From: Chromatiaceae bacterium
Lineage (GTDB): Bacteria > Pseudomonadota > Gammaproteobacteria > Chromatiales > Chromatiaceae
Direction: 5' to 3'
Assembly (NCBI GenBank): GCA_013426805.1
Contig: JACDZG010000001.1
Location: 62,001 to 126,000, forward strand
DNA: 64,000 nucleotides
Shown: positions 1 through 7,730 of the stretch, piece by piece
How the letters are laid out: every line of letters starts with the position of its first letter
How positions within the stretch are numbered: the first letter of the stretch is position 1
Position numbers and translations under genes: made by a program
Notes under the pieces: model-generated
Database searches by the model: none
The model's input: the letters and a program-made list of their open reading frames with translations, nothing else
Told to the model about the DNA's origin: nothing

Positions 1-1
1 C

Positions 2-1452
2 GCCGCCCGGCTGGAGGACCAGGATTCGTTCGTCCGCCAGGCCGCCATTGAGGCCCTGGCGCGCCTCGAGGCCACCCAGACCACCGACGCCATCGCCGCC
101 CGGCTGGAGCACGAGGACTCGGACGTCCGCCAGGCGACCATTGAGGCTTTGGCGGGCCTGCGGGCCACCCAGACCGTCGACGCCATCGCTCGCCGGCTGG
201 AGGACCATGACTCGGGCGTCCGCCGGGCGGCCGTTGAGGCCCTGGCGGGCCTGGGGGCCACCCAGACCGTCGACGCCATCGCCACCCAACTGGAGGACCA
301 GGACTCGTACGTCCGCCGAGCGGCCGTCGAGGCCTTGGCGGGCCTGGGGGCCACCCAGACCGTCGACGCCATCGCCGCCCAACTGGAGGACCAGGACCCG
401 GACGTCCGCCGAGCGGCCATCAAGGCCTTGGCCGGCCTGGGGGCCACCCAAACCGTCGACGCCATCGCCGCCCAATTGGAGGACCAGGACCCGGACGTCC
501 GCCGAGCGGTCATCAAGGCACTGGCAGGCCTGGGGGCCACCCAGACCGCCGACGCCATCGCCGCCCAGGTGGAAGACCAGGATTCGGAGGTCCGCCAGGA
601 AGCCATTGAGGCCCTGACGGGCCTGGGGGCCACCCAGGCCGCCAACGCTATCGCCGCCCGGCTGGAAGACCAGGACTCGAACGTCCGCCGGGCGGCCATC
701 AAGGCGCTGGCGGGCCTGGGGGCCACCCAGGCCGCCGACGCCATCGCCGCCCGGCTGGGGGACCAGGACTCAGGCGTCCGCCGGGCGGCCATTGAGGCCC
801 TGGCGGACCTGGGGGCCACCCAGGCCGCCGAGGCCATCGCCGCCCGGCTGGCGAGCCAGGACTCGGACGTCCGCCGGGCGGCCATCTGGGTCCTGGCGGG
901 CCTGGGGGCCACCCAGGCCGCCGACGCCATCGCCGCCCGGCTGGAAGACCAGGATTCGAACGTCCGCCGGGCGGCCGTCGAGGCCCTGGCGGGCCTGGGG
1001 GCCACCCAGGCCGCCAACGCCATCGCCGCCCGGCTGGGGGACCAGGACTCGGGCGTCCGCCGGGCGGCCATTGAGGCCCTGGCGGGCCTGGGGGCCACCC
1101 AGACCGCCGACGCCATCGCCGCCCGGCTGGAGGACCAGGACTCGTACGTCCGCCGGGTGGCCATCGAGGCCCTGACGGGCCTGGGGGCCACCCAGACCGC
1201 CGACGCCATCGCCGCCCGGCTGGAGGGCCAGGACTCGTACGTCCGCCGGGCGGCCATCAAGGCGCTGGCGGGCCTGGGGGCCACCCAGACCGCCGACGCC
1301 ATCGCCGCCCAGTTGGAGGACCAGGACTCGGGTGTCCGCCAGGCGGCCATCGCGGCGATGGCAGGCCTGGGGGCCACCCAGGCCGCCGACGCCATCGCCG
1401 CCCGGCTAGAGGACCAGAACTCGGTCGTCCGCCAGGCGGCCATTGAGGCCCT
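2..1452 (+). repeat. 93-bp tandem coding repeat (HEAT units)
   Basis: The segment gccacccag recurs at 71, 164, 257, 350, 443, 536, 629, 722, 815, 908, 1001, 1094, 1187, 1280 and 1373, a strict 93-bp period. Units differ by only a few bases, so the array is recent or kept uniform by recombination. It encodes the 31-residue helical repeats of the host protein. Confidence 0.95.
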
Positions 1453-2872
1453 GGACAACCTGCGTGGCGGTCCTCAGATTGCGTCGGCGCCGTTCGATAC
1501 CGACCCGCTCGTCCTGGCGCGCGCCTGGGCTGCCCTGGGACGCCCCTGGTCCCAGGAGCGGGCGAGCCGGCTGTTCGCGGCGACCGCGGCAGAATCCAAG
1601 CGATCAAGCCGGTGCCCGACCGTCGGCGCGTCCGGCGGGCCACCCGCTGCCGTCGCCTGGTGCGCCGACAGGGCCCTGTCCCTGGTCGGCGAAGACCGCC
1701 CGGACGCGGGCCAGATCGCCGAGCTTGGCGACCTCGCGACCGCGCCGAGCGCACAGCGGCTGTTTCGCGCCCTCGGCGAACAGGATGCCGACGCGCCGGA
1801 GATCCTTGAGGCCCTGGCCCGCATCGGCGCGCTCGCCCCCAACCTGATCGTCCCCCACCTGGACAACCTCCTGGCCTTGGCACGCAAGCCGGCTCAGGGG
1901 ATCGCGAGATCTCAGACCCAGGCCGCCGCCATCCGCGCACTCGGTCAGATCCACGCCTTCCGCGGCCAGACCAGACCCGAGAACCTCCCGGACCTGGATC
2001 GCCGCATCGGCGAGGCACTGGCCTCGCTCCCCATCGGCCTCAACCCCAAAGAGTACCTAATGTCCCTGGCCACCCTGGACGCACTGGGCCTGAGCGGGCG
2101 ACCGGAGGCCATGAATCGCCTCCGGACCCTGGTCGAGCAGCACCAGGACAGCACGGACCCGATCTGGGTCCAGCGCCTCTACCCTAAGGCCCTGTTCTGG
2201 CTGGGACGGGTTGGGTATCCGCCCGCGATCGAGCCGCTGGCGGGGCGCCTGGAGGCCCTGGCCCAGGCGAAGGCCCAGTGGCGCCGCGCGCGGGACCAGG
2301 CGGAGCGGCGCAGCCGCGAGGGGACACCCAGGGCCAACTCCGCGGCACCCGGTGGCGAGGACCGCGAGGCGCGGTTCCTCCCCTGGCCCCATCAGAACCA
2401 GGAGTTTGCCCTCGCCTACGCCATCACCCGCGCCGATCCGAGTGGCCACGGGATCGCGCTCTTGAACCACCCCCTCCATGAGGCCCGCCGCGGGGCCGTA
2501 CAGGCACTGGCGAGCGGGGCCCCGCCCCCGGTCTTCGCCGAAGTCCTGCGCCGTCTCCAAGCCTTCGACGCGGACCGGTTGCCGCACCCCTTTCCCACCG
2601 CGGCCTACCGGGTCCTCGACGGCGGCCTCCACGTCCTGGAATTGGGGGACACCACGGACGAGTTGGCGGCCCTGGACAACGCTACCGCGGGTGTCTGCGA
2701 CGCGGTCTCCCCGATCGTCGAGGCCGACGTGGCCCAGGCGGCGATCACCCCGGCCCCAGCCCTGGAGCAGATCCAGCGCGCCGCCTGCGACCGGCTGCGC
2801 TGGACTCTGAAGCACGCCGACTTCAACTCGCTGGTCCGCGACCGGCCGCCGCCCGCGCCCCCATCGCCCTGA
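2..2872 (+). CDS. HEAT-repeat protein, 5' end outside the window
   Basis: The frame is open from base 2, so the gene starts upstream; the first internal start-like codon (TTG at 149) lies inside a repeat and is not the real start. Up to about base 1452 the protein is a tandem array of 31-residue units with the pattern ALAGLGATQ, DAIAARLEDQDS and VRRAAIE, typical of PBS-lyase/HEAT helical repeats. GATQ-type codons recur every 93 bp from base 71 to 1373, giving 15 units plus partial flanking ones. The remaining roughly 470 residues are a more divergent helical region without a recognised catalytic motif, including a charged low-complexity stretch near base 2300. HEAT arrays bind proteins. In bacteria they often follow a STAND ATPase or another effector domain, but whatever lies N-terminal is not visible. 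The gene ends directly against a metallophosphoesterase remnant. Confidence 0.85.
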   Translation, partial: AARLEDQDSFVRQAAIEALARLEATQTTDAIAARLEHEDSDVRQATIEALAGLRATQTVDAIARRLEDHDSGVRRAAVEALAGLGATQTVDAIATQLEDQDSYVRRAAVEALAGLGATQTVDAIAAQLEDQDPDVRRAAIKALAGLGATQTVDAIAAQLEDQDPDVRRAVIKALAGLGATQTADAIAAQVEDQDSEVRQEAIEALTGLGATQAANAIAARLEDQDSNVRRAAIKALAGLGATQAADAIAARLGDQDSGVRRAAIEALADLGATQAAEAIAARLASQDSDVRRAAIWVLAGLGATQAADAIAARLEDQDSNVRRAAVEALAGLGATQAANAIAARLGDQDSGVRRAAIEALAGLGATQTADAIAARLEDQDSYVRRVAIEALTGLGATQTADAIAARLEGQDSYVRRAAIKALAGLGATQTADAIAAQLEDQDSGVRQAAIAAMAGLGATQAADAIAARLEDQNSVVRQAAIEALDNLRGGPQIASAPFDTDPLVLARAWAALGRPWSQERASRLFAATAAESKRSSRCPTVGASGGPPAAVAWCADRALSLVGEDRPDAGQIAELGDLATAPSAQRLFRALGEQDADAPEILEALARIGALAPNLIVPHLDNLLALARKPAQGIARSQTQAAAIRALGQIHAFRGQTRPENLPDLDRRIGEALASLPIGLNPKEYLMSLATLDALGLSGRPEAMNRLRTLVEQHQDSTDPIWVQRLYPKALFWLGRVGYPPAIEPLAGRLEALAQAKAQWRRARDQAERRSREGTPRANSAAPGGEDREARFLPWPHQNQEFALAYAITRADPSGHGIALLNHPLHEARRGAVQALASGAPPPVFAEVLRRLQAFDADRLPHPFPTAAYRVLDGGLHVLELGDTTDELAALDNATAGVCDAVSPIVEADVAQAAITPAPALEQIQRAACDRLRWTLKHADFNSLVRDRPPPAPPSP

Positions 2873-3238
2873 CCCTTTCGGGTTCGCCGGACGGGACCAC
2901 ACCATCAAGAACGCCGACGTCGTTCGCGGCATCTTTGAGCAGGATGGCCAGGTCGTTGCCGTGTTCTCGGGTCACGATCACCGCGGCGAGATCGCCGTCC
3001 GCAACGGCATCCACTACTTTGTTCTCGAAGGCAATGTGGGCTTGCGCCTGGACTGGAACACCGTTAGCCCAACCGACGGGCTGCACCCGACGAAGGACTC
3101 TCCGTTTACCTTCGTCGAGATCACAGAGGCGCGGGACCCGGGCTTCAACGGCAACAAGACCTACCAGGTCGAGCTGAAGGGCAACGCTCAGCAGTACCGC
3201 TTCCAGGACCAGGTGCGGTTGTCCGGGGCAAGTTACCG
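2873..3238 (+). pseudogene. metallophosphoesterase C-terminal remnant
   Basis: Immediately after the HEAT gene's stop, one frame reads DHTIKNADVVRGIFEQDG, then VFSGHDHRGEIAVRNGIHYF. The GHDH motif and the following beta strands are the C-terminal metal-binding part of calcineurin-like phosphoesterases. The N-terminal DxH, GDxxD and GNHD motifs are absent, and there is no start codon or ribosome-binding site before it. The frame runs without a stop into the next gene, so a gene caller would fuse them into one 473-codon ORF from 2961. I treat this part as the 3' stump of a gene whose front was deleted. Confidence 0.6.
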
Positions 3239-3338
3239 AATAATGACCAGTCAATTGAAGCTTGCCGCCCGCCGCTCGCTTATGCATGATTCGCTCGGGC
3301 GCCTTGATCCTGCGCCCATTCTTCACCGGGAGAGAAAC

Positions 3339-4382
3339 ATGGCACTGAAGAACTATGGCGTGCTCAAGGGACGCCCGATCGACCGCCGGCTCGGGGCCGG
3401 CAGCACGCCCCATTACCAAATCCGGATGGTCGCCGACGGGGAGGCATTTCGGATCGCGATCAACGTCAAGAGCAAGCAGAGCCCATCGGAGCTGCTGTAT
3501 CTCGTCGACGACCGCTTCCAGCACCCCATCTGCGAGGGTCTTGCCAACCTCGACGAGGGCTTCCACCCGCTGCCGTCGAACCCCTTGGGCGGCGGGCTCG
3601 ACTACATCCGCGGCAACCTCTTCAGGCCCACCCGGATGGTGCCGCTGCCCTACGACGTTCCCGGTCCCGACAACGACTTGAACGAGAAATTCGACGCCTT
3701 GGTGCAGCGCGCCCTCGCCGACGAGTCGGCGATCGTCTACGCCTTCGGCGAGCCCTGGGGGCCGGAGACCGCCGCCGACCGGTATTTCGGCTTCAAGCCG
3801 GGGCGGGGTATCCACGACATCCACATGAATCAGGGCAACTCCGGCCAGTTCATGGGCGACAACGGGGTCTGGCAGGACGGGGGCCTGCTGGTGCACTTCC
3901 CCGAGCAGTCCCAATGGGTGGCGGTCTTCACCGCCTTCCAGAGCCAGGCCTGGCACACCGACGACCGCACCGGGCATCCGCTCCCCGTGGCGCCCACCCA
4001 GCCCGGCACCGACCCCGGCCCGAACGTGCCCACCTCGGGGGTGCCGCCCACCGACGACCTGCCGGACGGGCTGGTGCGGATCGTCGGGGCCCTGGTGAAT
4101 GCCGTGAAGACCCCCGAAGACGAATTTGTCACCCTGTTGAACAGCAGCCCCCAGGCCATCGACCTCGCGGGCTGGCACCTGGCCGACAAACAGAAGGCGC
4201 GGATGCCGCTCGCCGGGCCGCTACCGGCCGGGGAGACCCGGCGCATCCATGTCCAGGCCCCCATGGTCCTGTCCAACAAGGGCGGGATCATTACCCTACT
4301 GGACGAGCGCGGACGCAAGGTCGACGGGGTCTCCTACACCAAGGAGCAGGCCCAACAGGTGGGCTGGACCCTGATCTTCTGA
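3339..4382 (+). CDS. DUF2278 (YukJ-like) protein with C-terminal lamin-tail domain
   Basis: This 347-residue protein starts at ATG 3339 behind GGGAGAG. The N-terminal 200 residues match the DUF2278/YukJ pattern: MALKNYGVLKGRP, then INVKSKQSPSELLYLVDD, and later FGEPWGP and IHDIHMNQGNSG. The last 110 residues look like a lamin-tail (LTD) Ig-like fold, with the phrases LLNSSPQAIDLAGWHL and NKGGIITLLDERGRKVDGVSY. The biochemical role of DUF2278 is unknown; LTDs are usually found on secreted or DNA-associated nucleases and phosphoesterases. No signal peptide is visible. A phospholipase D-like gene follows 24 bp downstream, so the two are probably co-transcribed. Confidence 0.8.
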   Translation: MALKNYGVLKGRPIDRRLGAGSTPHYQIRMVADGEAFRIAINVKSKQSPSELLYLVDDRFQHPICEGLANLDEGFHPLPSNPLGGGLDYIRGNLFRPTRMVPLPYDVPGPDNDLNEKFDALVQRALADESAIVYAFGEPWGPETAADRYFGFKPGRGIHDIHMNQGNSGQFMGDNGVWQDGGLLVHFPEQSQWVAVFTAFQSQAWHTDDRTGHPLPVAPTQPGTDPGPNVPTSGVPPTDDLPDGLVRIVGALVNAVKTPEDEFVTLLNSSPQAIDLAGWHLADKQKARMPLAGPLPAGETRRIHVQAPMVLSNKGGIITLLDERGRKVDGVSYTKEQAQQVGWTLIF

Positions 4383-4406
4383 TCCATCCGACGGAGGGGA
4401 CTGCCG

Positions 4407-6065
4407 ATGCGCCGGAAACACACCTCGCAGGGGCTCGCGGTGCGGGCCATTGCCGGGACCCACGCGGTTCTGTTGGCCATGGACTATCCGGAGGCGCGAT
4501 GCCCTGGCCTGCTCGGCTTCGGCATCCATCGCACCGACCACACGGAGGAGGAGGCCTACTGGCTCTCCGGCACCAAGGTCTTCCCCTCCGCCAACCCGGG
4601 CCTGGCGCCCGGGTCCCAGGTGCCGACCCGGGATCACCCCATCCAGGACTTTAGCTGGGGAGACTATTCGGCCAAGCCCGGACACACCTATACCTATCGG
4701 GTGGTGGCCTTCAAGGGCACGCCTGGGGCACCGGTCCCGGTCGCGCAGGTCAAGGTCAAGGTGACCGCCGAGTCCCCCGCGGGGGGCGACCACGACATCT
4801 ATTTCAACCGCGGAACCGGGGCCTCACAGGCCTATGCGCGCCGCTTCGGCAACCGCAAGCCGGGGGCCTTCGGCGGAGCCGCCGACCCGGCCTGGACCTG
4901 GCTCTCCCGAGGCTGCGCCGAGTCAATCAGTGACTTCGTCGCCCGGGCGGCGGACTCAAGCTGGGGCCTGCGGGTCGCGGCCTACGAGCTGCACGAGGAG
5001 CGCGTGCTCGCCGCCCTGGCGGCGGCGGTGGGACGCGGGGTCGATGTGCTGATCCTCCACGACGCGGACAAGACGTCCCCCGGGCCGCAGAACCGGGCGG
5101 CCCTGGCCGCGGCGGGGATCCCCGACGCCCGGATCCTCGACCGACGCACCAGCGCCATCTCTCACAATAAGGCGATCGTCCTATTGCACGAGGGCGAGCC
5201 GTGCGCCGTGCTCACCGGCTCGACCAACTTTTCCCTCAGCGGGATCTACGGCCATGCCAACGCGGTGCATATCGTCGAGGACCGGGCGGTGGCCCGAGCC
5301 TATCTCGATTACTGGACTGCGCTCGCCGCCAATCCCGCCCCCAAGGATCTCAAGGCGGCACTCTCGGCCACCCCCCTGCCCCCGCTCCCGCCGAACCCAG
5401 GCACCGTAACGGTCTTCAGCCCCCGCCGCCAGGCCGACGCGCTCGATTATTACGCCGCGCTGGCCGGCCGGGCCAGCGGTGCGCTCTTCATGACCTTCGC
5501 CTTCGGTATGCACGATCGCTTCAAAGCGGTCTATGCAACCGGCAAGGCACCGCTGCGCTATGCGCTCTTCGAGAAGCTCCTGGGCCCCGCCGACCGGCAG
5601 GGCGACACGGACGCTGCGATGAGCGAGATGATCCGGCTACGCCGGATGGTCGAGAACCGCTTCGCGGTCGGTGCACGCATCCCCGGCGACCTGCTCGACG
5701 GATGGCTCCACGAGTCCCTCACCGGTCTGAGCCGCAACGTGCAATATATTCACACCAAGTACATGTTGATCGACCCCTTGGGGGACGACCCCATCGTCGT
5801 CGTCGGATCGGCGAACTTCAGTAAGGCATCGAGCGACGCCAACGACGAGAATATGTTGGTCATTCGCGACAACGGGCGGGTCGCAGACGTGTATCTCACC
5901 GAATTCATGCGGCTGTGGGAGCACTTCGCCTTTCGCGAATGGGCGGGCCGCGCTAACGCCGAGGATCGCGCCAAACCCCGGTTCTTGGACGAGACCGACC
6001 GCTGGTGGCAGCGCCACTTCGGGGGATCGGCCTTGAGTCGGCACCGCGAGTATTTCATCTCCTAA
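4407..6065 (+). CDS. phospholipase D-like protein with degenerate first HKD motif
   Basis: The protein has 552 residues; ATG 4407 lies behind GGAGGGG. The N-terminal 130 residues resemble an Ig/fibronectin-like module (GHTYTYRVVAFKGTPG). Two PLD half-domains follow. The second active-site motif is complete (HTKYMLID, followed by GSANFS). The first reads HNKAIVLL followed by GSTNFS, so the expected Asp is replaced by Leu. PLD enzymes use one motif from each half to hydrolyse phosphodiesters in lipids or nucleic acids; loss of the first Asp could weaken or alter the activity. No signal peptide is apparent. It pairs with the preceding DUF2278-LTD gene. The substrate cannot be told from sequence. 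Confidence 0.85.
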   Translation: MRRKHTSQGLAVRAIAGTHAVLLAMDYPEARCPGLLGFGIHRTDHTEEEAYWLSGTKVFPSANPGLAPGSQVPTRDHPIQDFSWGDYSAKPGHTYTYRVVAFKGTPGAPVPVAQVKVKVTAESPAGGDHDIYFNRGTGASQAYARRFGNRKPGAFGGAADPAWTWLSRGCAESISDFVARAADSSWGLRVAAYELHEERVLAALAAAVGRGVDVLILHDADKTSPGPQNRAALAAAGIPDARILDRRTSAISHNKAIVLLHEGEPCAVLTGSTNFSLSGIYGHANAVHIVEDRAVARAYLDYWTALAANPAPKDLKAALSATPLPPLPPNPGTVTVFSPRRQADALDYYAALAGRASGALFMTFAFGMHDRFKAVYATGKAPLRYALFEKLLGPADRQGDTDAAMSEMIRLRRMVENRFAVGARIPGDLLDGWLHESLTGLSRNVQYIHTKYMLIDPLGDDPIVVVGSANFSKASSDANDENMLVIRDNGRVADVYLTEFMRLWEHFAFREWAGRANAEDRAKPRFLDETDRWWQRHFGGSALSRHREYFIS

Positions 6066-6219
6066 GGAAACGCCGATTGCCGGCGCTTCCCGTGTGGACC
6101 CGTGTTGGTTGGCGCGGCCTGCCCCGCCCCGGAGTTTTGTAGATGGGTTCGTCGTAACGTATTGAGCTAAAATGGCCGGCAGATGGCAGCCCCAGAAACA
6201 CCACGCGGAGGCGGTACCA

Positions 6220-6885
6220 ATGCCGGAACAGGTCAGTCTCGTTCAGAAGAAGCGGGTTCAGCTCCAGCAGGGCGTGCACGACATGGGAGCCCTGGTGATC
6301 GAAGCCCTGCACCGCTCGGTCGACTGTCTGTCCCGCCAGGACCTTGATCTCGCGGAACAGATCATCGCGCAGGACGAACGGATCAATCAGCGCCGCCGAC
6401 TGATGGAGCAGGAGTGTCTGGTCGCCCTGGCCGCGTTCAAACCGGCCGGCGAGGATCTCCGCTGCATCGGCGCCTGCCTGTCGCTGGTCTCGGAACTGGA
6501 GCGCATCGGCGACTATGCCGCCGACGTGGCGCGCATCGTGCGGCGCGCCCGTGACGGGATCTTCCCGCCCGCGCCGGTGGCGGCCGTGGCCGGGCTCGCG
6601 GGCAACGCCATCGCCATGCTGAGCGAGGCGCTGGCCGCCTTCGACTCCGGCGGCAATGCGCAACGTGCCCGCGCGGCGGTCGCCCAGGAGCAGTTGATGG
6701 ACGACCAGGAGGACGCGGTGGACGACCAGGTCGTGGAAATGATGCGCGCCGACCCCGAGTTTGCTCCCATGGGGACTTATCTGCTGTGGATCGTGCACAA
6801 CTACGAGCGCGTCGCCGACCGCGCCACCAATGTGGCCGAGCGGGTGATCTACATCGCCTCCGGACAAACCGAGGAGTTGAGTTGA
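6220..6885 (+). CDS. PhoU family protein
   Basis: This 221-residue all-helical protein consists of two PhoU repeats. The metal-binding style motif appears as SELERIGDYAADVAR in the first half and as NYERVADRATNVAERV in the second. ATG 6220 is preceded by GGAGG at 6207-6211 with 8-nt spacing, so it is preferred over the in-frame ATG at 6172. PhoU proteins regulate phosphate import through PstSCAB-PhoR. No pst or pho gene is next to it here; its neighbour is the kdpDE operon, on the opposite strand. PhoU-domain proteins also regulate other transporters, so a role outside phosphate is possible. Confidence 0.88.
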   Translation: MPEQVSLVQKKRVQLQQGVHDMGALVIEALHRSVDCLSRQDLDLAEQIIAQDERINQRRRLMEQECLVALAAFKPAGEDLRCIGACLSLVSELERIGDYAADVARIVRRARDGIFPPAPVAAVAGLAGNAIAMLSEALAAFDSGGNAQRARAAVAQEQLMDDQEDAVDDQVVEMMRADPEFAPMGTYLLWIVHNYERVADRATNVAERVIYIASGQTEELS

Positions 6886-6898
6886 CTTGGTAGCGATT

Positions 6899-6957
6899 TG
6901 GAGTCCAAGGCTTCAGCCTTGGCCTGCGCCGATCCAAGGCTGAAGCCTTGGACTCCA
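6899..6957. repeat. perfect 24-bp inverted repeat (hairpin family A)
   Basis: The arms at 6899-6922 and 6934-6957 are exact reverse complements (core CCAAGGCTTCAGCCTTGG) around an 11-bp loop. The same core recurs at 57219-57279 and, diverged, at 35717-35785. It lies between convergent phoU-like and kdpE genes and may act as a bidirectional terminator, although it has no T tract. Confidence 0.85.
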
Positions 6958-7012
6958 GTCGGTCGGGCCTTGCCTGACCGGAAGTATGACCAAGGCCCGG
7001 GGACGACCCCAC

Positions 7013-7711
7013 TCAGTCGACCACCAACCGGTACCCGACCGCGGTCTCGGTGATCAGATGTGCCGGCTGCGCCGGATCGCGCTCCAGCTTACGGCGCAGA
7101 TTGGTCATGTAGATCCGCAGATAATGGGTGCGCTCGACATGGTTCGGACCCCAGACCTCCTGCAACAAGGTCCGCTGCGTCAGCACTTTATCCGGATGCC
7201 GCGCCAACACCGTGAGCAGCCGGTATTCGATGGGCGTGAGATGGACCGACGCACCGGCACGGGTGACGCGGCGGTGAGCGAAATCGATCACCACCTCGCC
7301 GAAACACAAGCGCGGCTGTGCCCCGTCCTGGGACAGGTCGCGACGGCGCAGCTGGGCACGGATGCGCGCCAGCAACTCGGGCATGCCGAACGGCTTGGTC
7401 AGGTAATCATCGGCCCCGGCGTCCAGCGCCGCCACTTTCTCAGCTTCCTGAGTGCGCGCCGACAGTACCAGGATCGGCACCCCGCTCCAGGCGCGAATGT
7501 CCCGAATCACCGCGGTTCCGTCCAAATCCGGCAGACCCAGATCCAAGAGCAGCAAATCCGGCTGACGGGTGCCCGCCTCCACCAGACCTTGACGGCCGGA
7601 ATCGGCCTCGAACACCGCCATGCCCTCCCGTTCGAGTCCGATCCGCAGAAAGCGCCGGATTTGCGGATCGTCTTCGATGATGACGACAGTGAGCGCTGGT
7701 CCCGCGTTCAT
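7013..7711 (-). CDS. kdpE: KdpE response regulator
   Basis: This 232-residue OmpR-type regulator has a receiver domain beginning VVIIEDDPQIRRFLRIGL. The phospho-acceptor is D57 in LLLLDLGLPD, and the Thr/Ser and Lys switch positions lie in LVLSAR and YLTKPFG. The C-terminal winged helix reads LTPIEYRLLTVLARHPDKVLTQ and ends in GYRLVVD. The start MNAGPALTV at 7711 is chosen because it matches the family start; the frame stays open upstream through antisense of kdpD. The gene lies 19 bp behind kdpD, so they form one operon. Phosphorylated KdpE activates kdpFABC under potassium limitation; the target operon lies divergently on the other side of kdpD. Confidence 0.96.
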   Translation of the reverse strand: MNAGPALTVVIIEDDPQIRRFLRIGLEREGMAVFEADSGRQGLVEAGTRQPDLLLLDLGLPDLDGTAVIRDIRAWSGVPILVLSARTQEAEKVAALDAGADDYLTKPFGMPELLARIRAQLRRRDLSQDGAQPRLCFGEVVIDFAHRRVTRAGASVHLTPIEYRLLTVLARHPDKVLTQRTLLQEVWGPNHVERTHYLRIYMTNLRRKLERDPAQPAHLITETAVGYRLVVD

Positions 7712-7730
7712 GGCGTTCTGCAGATCAACT

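Noticed and set aside
2-1452. Regular 93-bp repeats as a possible CRISPR-like array
   Set aside because: There are no unique spacers; the whole period is coding and gives HEAT repeats in one open frame.
2823-4178. 451-codon minus-strand frame opposite the DUF2278 gene
   Set aside because: It has no domain and low-complexity Gly/Val/Asp composition, and it overlaps a recognisable gene on the other strand.
2961-4382. A genuine phosphoesterase-DUF2278 fusion protein
   Set aside because: The front half lacks its catalytic N terminus, and a good start with a ribosome-binding site occurs at 3339.
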